Shown in pieces: positions 39,086 to 49,495 of a stretch of 64,000 bases of DNA (the stretch's first letter is position 1; each line of letters begins with the position of its first letter). The notes beneath the pieces were generated by a model, which had not been told where the DNA came from, did no database searches, and was given only the letters and a program-made list of their open reading frames with translations. This DNA comes from Wuchereria bancrofti (Eukaryota > Nematoda > Chromadorea > Rhabditida > Onchocercidae), in the NCBI GenBank assembly GCA_005281725.1, contig SSBO01000002.1, positions 1,164,845 to 1,228,844 of the forward strand, given 5' to 3'. Both the position numbers and the translations under genes were made by a program.

Positions 39086-42000
39086 CTGCATTATCAGTTT
39101 TCATCAAAATGTCACTTAGTATGCAAAAAAAAAAAAATAAATTATTCATCTACAAATGACCGCTAAACTATCGTCGTATCCAAACTGTTTACCTGATACT
39201 GTGACATCAGTTGCTGAGCATAGGGTTGACTGGCTCCAGGAACATACATACCAGCAACACCTTGCATGAACTGTTGCTGTTGATTCCGTCGATTAGTTGA
39301 AGATGTTTGCCCAGTCATTTGTCCATGACGACCAATCGGTAAACCAGTGGTACTTGCAACAATCGGACCACCCGTAACATTCGCTGCTGCAGTTGCTGTT
39401 GCTACAGCGGCATTTGGCGTACTCTAAAATACTTAGATAAGAACGATACGACTAAACACCTTTCCTTTTATGAAAAGCTGAAGTTCATTCCAGGCAGATA
39501 AGTTTAAGTTGTCTTCGAGTAATGCTTTATATTGTAAATTTCTTATAACTTAAGTTTTGTCAGTATTTAGATGAATATACCTGTACAACCGGCGTGTTGT
39601 AATAAACCGGCATAGCACCATATGCGTTAGCATGTGCATAAGGGAACATTTGTGGTGGTCCGGCATGTGCAATTGATGGCACATTCTAAAACATAATGAA
39701 GATTAATTACTTTTATTAAACAGTGCTCATGACAATCTACCAAACTTCTTATTGTTTTCCCAAGACCAAAAATATCGACTTTGATTTCTATACTGTTACA
39801 TTAATGAAGCATAATAAGAAGGTAGAATAGCTTCAGTGAATTACTAATTTTGTCCAACAAAACGGGAAAAACTGCCTTTACTAAAGTAGCTAACCAGCCT
39901 GTTAGTAATCATCTGAACCTGTTATTCCACAGTTGTATAATAGTTCAAAATAATACAAATGCTTACCTGAACAGACAAGGCTTGTGGATTGGCAAGAGCC
40001 AAGCCCTGCATTTGTCCCGGTGCTGCGATGTGTGTTGACATAAGTGGTAAAGGTGCAGCGGGGGGTGTTCGAACACTATGCAATGTTGGGCGATGATTTT
40101 GTGGTTCAGTGTTGCGACAGTTAGTTAAATTACGGGGCACAAATGATGGTGCATCCGGATTCCAAACGAAATGCTTCCTGATATTTGACACATAATTTTT
40201 TTGTACTGGTTTAATGGGAATCTAAAATCGTTGGCAGCACACCTCGCTATCACTTCATCTCTGTACAAATATTGTGCTTGAAAAACAGTTGAAGTGTTGT
40301 GGAAGTATTCATAACCTTACCCATCTGATGACGTCGTCACAGAATTTGCTGCAATAGTCTTTGCAGTATCAGCGACAGCAGCACTAGGCGTTGGATCTGT
40401 GGGTGCTATGGATGATGATGAAGCTGCAGCAGATAACTGATGCGTTTGTTGAATTTCTCGCGGTGTAACAGAAGTAGCTGCAGTTTGCGTATCTAAAACC
40501 ACAACTCCTGTTGCTTCTACATTAGGTGGTGTAGCACTAGATCCAGGGATCGTCGATGTTGTTGGCTTGTTTGGACGAGAATCGGAAACTGCCGTCAGTG
40601 CTACATCTGTTGGTGCTGCTACTGAACGACCTGAAACTACATTGCAAACTTTATTTAATTGTGAAAAAGCAATAGGACAACAGGCAAAAACCACGAGCTA
40701 GAAAGATCTCACTGCTACTACAAAATTAATTCAGCCACCAGAATTAATTGCTGCTTGTACAGATCCTCCAGCCTTAACGATCTCTTGCTGTGATCGCTGA
40801 TCTGAACATGGTGGACAGGATGTTGTTGCTGCTGTTGCTACAGAGGCTGTTTCCACATCTCTAGCAGATGAAATTTCTGTAATCCAGATAATCCTAATCA
40901 GTGACCATTTATTGAAAAGCACAGGGATAAAATAATCTTAATGAAAAACTAAGCAAAAAATGCTTTGAAAAATTGAACCTGGGTGATGGTTTACGGCTAT
41001 TTGAGACGAAGATGGAGCTCGCATGCCAGGTGGAGGTCCTTTATTCCAAGCATTATTAATAGGCCTCGGTGCTACTCCAGATGTTGTTGTTCCTTGCACG
41101 GTGCTTGCACGCTAAAAATGGCACGTATTTAGTACTACTGCTACACTGTCTCTAAACTCCCACAAAAAGTTCCAACTCTTCTGCTTCAGTCTCTTTCAAT
41201 ATTTTGCGCACTATTTGTAATAACGCGCCTTGCTGAACATGCATCCAGTGTCAACTTTAGTTAATTCATTACTGTGATAGGGGGTTCAGTGAATTATGAC
41301 AACGGACCTGAACATCATCTGTACTGTTATGTACGGAATGCGATGGTTGGAAAGTACTGTTGAAATTCTGATGAAATTCTTTTAAATTTCTGACCCGTTC
41401 TGTTTGTTTTGATGTTTGTTGTCGCGAAGCGCCACCCATGTTATTTGATGTATTCGAATAATGCAAGTTCTTATTTTCATCACCTATAAAATGAACATCT
41501 GTGAAATACTACAGGCTTCTACGGTAATATAGAAATCATCTGCTTTGTTCTTGGTAGGTTTTTTTTTTTTTAAATCAAACTTCGGCAAAATACTGGTTTA
41601 ATAAGTAAATATGTGAATGAATTAATAAATAAAGCACGTGAAGGTTGTCCTTCATGTTGACCAGTCATCAAACGATGATCATAAACTCTTGTATTATTTC
41701 CAATTTGCTCCGACCGTCGTCCAGCTCTTATATTATCTGTGGCTGAAGCGGAACCTGAACTTTCACCACGTCGGACCCACTCTGAAACGGAACAATAGAA
41801 TATAAGAATAGATGAAATTACTGATGACATACAGTGAAGTGCACAAAAGAATGATAATGTACTGTAATACATAAATCAATTCCAATAGAAACTGAATAAA
41901 TAAAGAAATGAATTCGAATACATATGCGGCTTGTATTCAGATTCGTTTCTTCACTTTAATAACAAAAATCTGTAAATTCCTTTAAGTTGACTTTTGAAGT

Positions 42001-44302
42001 TTCCAAGTTCAACATACCACATTAAAGCTAATATTCAAATAACAAAAAAAAAAAAGCATACGGCCAAACTGTAGGTGTAGTTCCTGCGCCGTCGGCCGCT
42101 CCAAAATACCGCTAGGAGCATAACGCGAAGTAGGCCCTGATCCGACTGAATTTTGAGGCCGTACTCCATGACCCATTGATGAATTTGTAAATAAACGTGA
42201 TGAGCCACTACCGGATCCATATGATCCACGTCCTAGAAGTTTTCCAGTTTGTTTCAGGTGTCCTACTAATCTGATTGGACAGTAAAAAAATAAATTAATC
42301 CAACAAGAACACTGAGATTTTTTTCTAGGACATATTTTACTAAAAACTAAAATCTTTATAATCATGAATGAATATCCTACCTCTTCCTGCACCTGGCATA
42401 CCTTCCGATCTTCTACCGTTCGGTGGCCCTCTGTTTATGTTCATGCCACCTCTATCTCGAATATTCCCTGAATAGCTGCCACGTCTGAATGGATTACAGA
42501 TATTAGATCCATTTTTTACCGAAGAGCTTTTAACAGGATACAGTGCGGGTAACCTAGAACTATTTTCTTATGATTAACTACGAAATCACAAGAAACCTTA
42601 TTGAATGGTAAAAATAATCACCTGTGCCAAAATCCCATAAGTGCTTATTGCCCTATTGATATGTCAGCCTTACTGTAAATAATAATTTTTTATAGGATGC
42701 ATTTTTACCCTGTGTTAGATGCTTTCCGATTACTATGCTGCATTTGAAATTCTGATGTCTCCCTATCCAAATCACGCTCTTCGTCATCATTTTCTAGTTG
42801 TGCACGCGCTCTGCTTACGCTGCTACTATTGATTTCTTGCGCAATCCGTTCTGCCCGCTTAAAATCTTCTGCATTACCCTGCACATCGGCTCTGAAATTC
42901 CAGAAATCATTTAAATAAAAATACACACTGATGTCTTATAAAAGAAATGAACTAAAGGACATAAAGGGATTTCTCAATATTTACTAATTTTGTACACATA
43001 ATAGTTAGATTTTCTAAGAATACAAAATTATAAGGAGTAAAAAATTACGTAGCATATTCGGGCATATTTTCATCAAACGTGCTTTTGACCCCCAGAACAT
43101 CATTCGCCTGAAACATTTGTTCAACGGACCAACCATCTTCCTGATCATCGTTTAATAGAAGACCACTGTCAAAGTCATCTTCGGACTCCCAGACTTGCAG
43201 TTCCATATCTGCCACAGAACCGCTCTGATCGGCATATTCACGATCCGTAGCAAATCCTTGATTTATCGTATTTTTTAAGTGCATTTGTTTTTTTTTTACA
43301 ATAAAATTGTATAACTTGTTAGTCAAATCAATTATGGAAAGAAACCTTCAATCCGTTTTTCGTCCCGATATTTTGCCCCCATACTATAAATACAGTCCCT
43401 TTCAATCTGAAGTTTCTCAATGATTTGATCTTTATGAGGCAACAAGTTCTTTTGATCATCTGTGAGTACTTCATGCGCGTATCTCAAGCCAACATCGAAC
43501 TGCAAATTATCAGATACATCCAGCAAAGTGGCTAAAAATTAAATTCTTTATTGTTATAAAACTAAAACCAGACAAAATATAAAACAATAAAATGACGGAT
43601 GCAATATAAAAAGAAATACTCACATCCGGAGAGCAACCTGCAAATATCCCTTCAAATGTTAATCCATCACGGGTTTCAAGCAATACTTCCTTACCCTAAA
43701 AATTAACATACAATTACAATAATTTTGCTAGTCGATGTAAATTTGATTCCTTCCACTTTCATTCTGACTTCAAAATTATCATAACTATAGTCTGCGAGAA
43801 AAGAGCAATTCACGGTTAGTATGAGCATGGCACATTTCTCATCAAATCAGTTAAACACGAAAGGAGATAACTTCTCAAGCAACTTACAATCATTTTCGTT
43901 ATCAGTACCAACAGCTCCTGATTTGCATAAACTCCTCGTACTTCATATATATTCTACAAAGTATTTTAATTCTGAATTTTTCAAATTTCGCTTCTTATAT
44001 TCTAACGTCCAACTTAGTGGATTTTCTAGTATGCCAATGATTTGAAAAACTATCAGCACTGTAGAAATTTCTTGGATATACTGACAACAAAGAAATGACA
44101 CTAAATAACACAATCATTAGATGACGAATTTAACACTGCTGATAAATGAAGGAAAAATGAAATTTATACTGAGAAATTGGAATATAATCAACAAAATAGC
44201 TTTGGTAAATAGTCATAATCTGCGAAATTTGCAGATATAAATTTAAGTGAAGAAACATTTAAGGAATGTAAATCTTACCTCATTTTGAAGTTTGTGGGGC
44301 AT
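33947..44302 (-). CDS. atx-2: Ataxin-2 (Lsm, LsmAD, PAM2)
   Basis: Twenty-four exons, from 44302-44279 and 43695-43620 to 35680-35501 and 34002-33947, join in phase to 1138 residues. An N-terminal Lsm-like fold starts at GKEVLLETRDGLTFEGIFAG. The LsmAD domain spans roughly residues 95-225 (VWESEDDFDSG ... EDGWSVEQMFQANDVLGVKS ... EDFKRAERIAQEI ... RARAQLENDDEE). Arg/Gly-rich exons (42484-42062) and long low-complexity Pro/Gln/Ala/Ser regions follow, including a run of six Gln at about 37137-37155. A PAM2 motif, WNPDAPSFVP, lies near residue 625. Ataxin-2 binds poly(A)-binding protein through PAM2 and regulates mRNA stability and translation in cytoplasmic granules. The ATG exon is preceded by a TTAG acceptor at about 44320, so a 5' UTR exon or spliced leader is likely. 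Acceptor choice is ambiguous for exon 21 (36348, or about 36411). Confidence 0.92.
37263..37350. repeat. Imperfect CA/TA microsatellite
   Basis: CACACATACACA-type units in an ataxin-2 intron. The minus-strand frame reading Cys-Val-Cys repeats here is an artefact. Confidence 0.85.
39054..39083. repeat. (AT)n microsatellite
   Basis: A pure AT dinucleotide run of about 15 units in an ataxin-2 intron. Confidence 0.9.
40130..40177 (-). other. PAM2 motif of ataxin-2
   Basis: The start of exon 13 reads KHFVWNPDAPSFVPRN. This fits the PABP-interacting pattern (L-N-P-x-A-x-x-F-x-P), with Trp where Leu is usual. It should dock onto the MLLE domain of poly(A)-binding protein. Confidence 0.75.
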
Positions 44303-46018
44303 GATGGTATCTTTGTCGTCTAATGATTAGAATATATTTGTGTCAATACAGCAACAGTATTTTCCACCTTAGATAAAGTCACAACCAGCTAGCTGTTTTG
44401 TAAATTCAACTTCGAATTATTTAGCTCGTTACCGTTGTAATTATCTCACACACTTGTCGAATTCTATTTCCAAACGAAATTGCGTTACTCAATCAATTAA
44501 TCAGTCAACTCAGCAAGCTATAAAATGATCAAATCGAATAGTATCTTTATTTAAAGCAACAACTTTCATTGGCGAATTTCTATTATCACACAGGAAATAA
44601 TCCCAATGAATGAATGAATATTAAGTTTCATGTTGAATAATTCATCTTGAATCCTATTAATTTGATAATGCTATAGGAAGAATTTTTTGATTCAATCGGC
44701 AGAATTCACATCAATGAAGTTACATTTACATGAAAGACAGAAAGAGGGAAGCAGAGAACTACCAAAGACGGAGAGTTACAATATTCATATTTGATAAGAA
44801 CTTAGAAATCTTATGAAACAATCAGTACATTTACGTGATAAACAATACTAAACGTTGTTAAAGTATTGGAACACGCACTACATTATATCAAACAGAGTAA
44901 TTTTACATCAAAAAAGTATGCAAGGAAGAAATGAGGCGCAGAATCTGATGGTGAAGGCATCTTGCATTCTGTTCGTATACACACAGAATGGACACGCACG
45001 CTAGTGGACACAAGATGACCACTACTCCGCCGCTCGAACCTAACCAACCTCCCTCGCTCACCGAACTCCGATTTCCTCCACCACAACCACTGCAATTGAT
45101 TACATTCCATCTGTTCGTCTACCTCTCCGACACCTCCGCACTCTTTCTCCCCCTATCGCCCTGTGCAACACTTCTTCCCGCCAGACGGAGCCACGTCTGT
45201 ACGTCAACAGAATGCCCATGCTTGCCACTCACCATAGTCTCCGGAAGAAGCTACATAGCTTACGCTCTCATAGCGCGCAAATGCGGTCTCACGGATTACG
45301 TGGGGGATGTATCACAACTATTTGAACTATACGAGAATTTAAGAGATATTCAGATACCAGTACACCCCGCCAGAACCGATAGGTCTGCATTTCCATAAAT
45401 TACCTTGAGAAGACAACTGTCATGTCAAGATACATTTGCATTTAATACTCAAAGTTCAATGGAAGGGAACAAATAAGGGATATGGAAGGGAGAAATATTC
45501 CGCAGGGATATTTCTTGACGATATGATGACAGAATCATTAGACATTATCAACGACCATTGCACAAATAAGTGTTACGATGAAAAATTCAGGCACATAAAT
45601 TACCAATTCTATACCAATGATTACTTCCCTGTGTCATGCTCCATCCTAATTACCCTCTTTCATGAAAAAGAAGCAAACTTGTAGTAAACTGTACATTGCT
45701 AGCAGAAATAAAAGTGAACTGATTCATGTTTAGCAGTAGCCATAAATTCATCATTCCTCATTACACCACAATGGCACAGTCCTCATGGTTTTGAAATAAT
45801 CCGACGATGCTTACTCGTTTGCCATAATCTTATAATGCATAATAAAACAGAAATGTATTATAAATTTCACAAGAACCACCATAAAATAGATCGAAAGACA
45901 CAATCAAATATCCACAAGGCACTTCTCGGACTAAAACTAGCTGCTTATTATGAATACAACATTTCAATACAAAATTGACATATACAATTTCCTAAAATTG
46001 TGTAGTGCAACTACTGTA
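44303..46018. other. Upstream region of ataxin-2 with a GC-rich island
   Basis: Positions about 44930-45330 are clearly richer in C and G than the rest of the window and are strongly biased to C/T on the plus strand (G/A on the gene strand). On the minus strand a strong donor (GTGAGC) lies inside the island, and an acceptor TTAG lies at about 44320, just before the ATG exon. The island may therefore be the ataxin-2 promoter with a non-coding first exon. The two plus-strand open frames here (44988-45398, 45436-45684) lack recognisable domains. Confidence 0.45.
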
Positions 46019-46089
46019 GCATCGGTGGTTCAGTGGTAGAATGCTCGCCTGCCACGCGGGCGGCCCGGGTTCGATTCCCGGCCGATGCA
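46019..46089 (+). tRNA. tRNA-Gly (GCC)
   Basis: A 71-nt cloverleaf with acceptor stem GCATCGG/CCGATGC, discriminator A, D-loop GGTTCAGTGGTAGAAT (A box), anticodon loop CTGCCAC with anticodon GCC at 46051-46053, and B box GGGTTCGATTCCC. It matches the usual metazoan tRNA-Gly-GCC closely. A TTTTT run at 46095-46099 gives a Pol III terminator. It converges with the TBC1D10-like gene, whose stop codon is 41 bp away. Confidence 0.97.
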
Positions 46090-46094
46090 GCCGC

Positions 46095-46099
46095 TTTTT
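46095..46099 (+). terminator. Pol III T-run terminator
   Basis: Five T residues begin 6 bp after the tRNA-Gly 3' end. They lie within the probable 3' UTR of the opposite-strand RabGAP gene. Confidence 0.75.
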
Positions 46100-46129
46100 C
46101 CTCCTTATAATTCTGCTACGTCTGATGCA

Positions 46130-49100
46130 TCAATAGCAGAGAAGCTTGTCATTTGTACATGATTGATTCAGCCGCAATTGTCTGGTTTTCATAATTCTAA
46201 AATGAATCTTCTCCAGTTCAACGTCGTCCAAGTCGAGGTCGATGACCTGCAATCCGTCTTTATACCAGCAATGGTCGGTCAGTTTACTTTGGGAAAAAAG
46301 AGCTACTAATCAAAAGAAATGAATGAATTAGGAATTAGGGGACATAAGGGTTTCTGTTTTCTAGAACTGTATAAACACTGCTCGAACTAATGCCTTCCTG
46401 ATACCTTTTGAATAAGAAAATCTTCAGTCATTATTTTTTCAGGAAGATTCTTCAGCCGTGTCACAATTGAATGGAAGTCGTTAAATTCTTTAAGCTGGTC
46501 ACTTGTGCGAAGGCTGTAGCGAAACAAAACCACTGCTATCTTGAAAAGTACTTTAACGCCTGAAATTTCAATATACAGTTGACTGCAAGTAATCATCTTA
46601 TTCACTACTGCATAAAATAATCTTTAAAGTCTACCAAATAATTTCGTTTAATTAATGATTAACTCACTGAGTTAACTTTGTCAATCGTTCAGACCGTTCA
46701 GTAACCTTACGCGATTAAGAAATATAGAGTATTAAAAGTATATTAAGAAATGTTTGTATTGGAAAAAACAGATCCTTACAGCAATTAATTTTCATGCGAG
46801 AATTAGAAAGCACTTATTCGTGAACAATAAACAGTAAATTAACTAAGAGTTTGCGCTTAATAAGCGTCTACAGTTGCGCAGAATAAACCACAGCGATATT
46901 TATTGAGTACCGCTTGGTGAAAAATGCAATAACCGCTAAAAATTAGCCATATTTTACATTTCAACATGCTTGAAATTGGAACTCTGTAACCACAACAAAG
47001 TACTTGTTAGAGACATCAGAAAGGCAATGTCAGTCATAAGGTAGTTTATTGACACAATCCATTTACACAGCGTAGACATCGTTTTTTAATACCTAGACTT
47101 ATCTTCATCGCCCATAAATACTTAGTTACTGAATATATACAGGATTAGCTTTTATTTACTTCTTACACGCATTCATAACACTCACTACATAAGAGAAAAG
47201 TTGATATACTTATTTACCTTCGCAAAAAAACATATCCCACACTCGAAGTACTGTTGGCCACGGAAGAGTTCGGCAGAAAATACACATAAACCATTCAACC
47301 ATATAAAGTACTGGTTCAACGCGATGTTTCTTCTTTAAAAAAATCATTATTGTGAAAATTTCCTCCTTTTCAAATTTCTTTACAAAAGTTTATTAGTAAA
47401 AAAAGAAACGAACCAAATGCCTATAACTAAAGCGTGACTTGTCTTTCAGCACTTGAAATAAAATATCACCATCGATTTGTATAGCCTCCTATAAACAGCA
47501 TTACGAATAAGGAGAAAGATACATAGAGCAATAGCAAAATTACAAATTACTTTGAAACAGTTATTGAAATTCATAGTCACATCTATTCCCAAACATCCGA
47601 CACACTTGTTTCTATTCCTTATTATTTTAATTAAGAAATAACTAATTTTCCTTTCCCATTTTTTGGACGTTTCGTAAGAATAAGAAATCAGGTTAGAACT
47701 AAGGTGTACGTCTAGAATTGTTTGAAGTGTTTCAGTAAAGAACAGAAGGAAAAACGAAAAAGTGAACATGTGACGAACACACTTAATTTTTAAGAAAATT
47801 TTCAAAAAGCATACAAGACCGGCACTGTAGTAACCCGGCAAATATTTGTGACAAATTTGTACAAAACAATAAAAAGCATCACGCAGTGGCATATGCATGA
47901 GCAAAACAGCAGCAACAGGAGCCTGTCCTTGACAGTAACCTTCCTCAGGATGTAATACCGTGTATGCCTTAAGTAATTCGAACAAATCTGATTTTCTGCA
48001 ACATATTTATGTAAAACTAATGAAGTGAATAAGAAATCTAAAATTCCAATTCTGCATCAATACAATATATAACGACAGCAGAAAATTAATATAATACATG
48101 AGAAATTCTAAGATTTTTTGATGAATAAGCAACTACAATTATTATGCAAGAAACCGTAGTAAAAGAAAGTTTAATGATGAAAGTGTTCTGCTGACAGAAC
48201 GAGCATACTTCCGCCACAGTAAAACATACCCTCCTTTTCCATATGGACCAGCACGAGAAAACATCACATGTTCAGGAAATTGCCGATTTAAGTCTTTCTT
48301 AATGTCTTCAATCCATCGAGAGTCACCCGGTTGACTACTTACTTCCTAAATGTATAAATTTTACTGGTTTTAAATATGAACGTTTGCATGAGAATTTTTT
48401 GTTTGTTAGAACAAAATTTCTAACAAAAATTTCGGTTTTGGATTTCATCGTCAACAGTTATGTAGAAGGACAAATTGTTAACCTCGAAAACATGTTTATT
48501 TACGCTAAATTCCATATGGAATGCAGCACCGCATAAGTGTTTCCAAGCTCGACCACGTAATGACGGAGGTATACCTTTGCGGCAACGTTCCCTTACTTTT
48601 TCATACTTGTTGTCCATAAAATATGACCAATTTGTGAGCATATGCAACCATTTCTTTTCACGTTTTCGTAGCGTCTCCAGGTCTACTGTAGCTTCACGAT
48701 TTCTGCAACAGCCATAAAATATTTAAGACAGCAGAATTATAATTTTTACCCTCAAATTTCGTCCAAAGTCTGTTAACCTTTTTCTGTACTGTATTTCGAA
48801 CGCTGTTTCAGCAACCCATAACTTCCTCCTACTACACAGAATATGTACTTCTCTTAAGATTTGGATATATTTTACTAGCTATTAGTTTGCAAATTCATTA
48901 CGGTAATCAGTCAATAACTGTGATGAATCATTCTGTTCATTACAATGTAACTAACTGGACAGACTCTAGTAACAATATAAAACATGAAACGGTTAAAAAA
49001 GACGTACATATTGTTGAGACTTCGTATGAAACCAAATGTATCAATTCGAGAATTCTGAAAAAACTCCGTCAATGATGGATGGACCGCATTTGTTTCGTAT

Positions 49101-49495
49101 TCATTATTCGTGTTCTCTTTGTTTAGATCGTTTTGCATCGAAGAATGCTCAGTATGTTCCAGTACCGATTGTTCCCATGTGTCACTTCGCTCATCTTGCT
49201 AAGACCACAGTATTTAAAATTACCGCAGCGTCAGTAAACTATATGTAGTTTGGGAAATGAAGTTGGAAAAAACAATGTTTAAAATGACATGAACGGCCAC
49301 AGTTTCATTTAATATTTAACGAAACAAATATTGACTAACCTGTGATCCATCAGCTGTAATCAGTAAAGAAGTACTTGTTGCAGTGATCAATCTACGTTCG
49401 CTACTTGGATCACCTGTTGTGACATTACAGCAAACATGTGAAGAATGTTCATTCAGGTTTTTTGATCTTGCCTCCACACTTTTCTCGTTTGACAT
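46130..49495 (-). CDS. TBC1D10-like (EPI64-type) Rab GTPase-activating protein
   Basis: Nine exons (49495-49340, 49198-49008, 48702-48483, 48345-48230, 47995-47815, 47488-47414, 47332-47218, 46559-46405, 46246-46130) join in phase to 441 residues. The region before the TBC domain has DTFGFIRS and [19 protein letters not shown], as in TBC1D10 proteins. The TBC domain starts near [17 protein letters not shown]. It carries the arginine-finger motif [14 protein letters not shown] and the glutamine-finger motif [20 protein letters not shown], then [11 protein letters not shown] and [20 protein letters not shown]. Family members act on Rab35 or Rab27 at membranes; the target here is unknown. The C-terminal tail is short (ends NDKLLCY), without the long Pro-rich tail of vertebrate TBC1D10. 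The usual Thr after the arginine finger (RTFP) is Gln here. Confidence 0.9.

Noticed and set aside
44988..45684. Two plus-strand frames of 136 and 82 codons upstream of ataxin-2
   Set aside because: The longer lies in a C/T-rich island where stop codons are rare by composition. No domain and no splice partner. More likely promoter or non-coding exon of ataxin-2.
47446..47814. Extension of the RabGAP frame beyond exon 5
   Set aside because: Reading through the GTATGC donor gives a non-family hydrophobic tail. The next exon (47488-47414) continues the TBC domain in phase.
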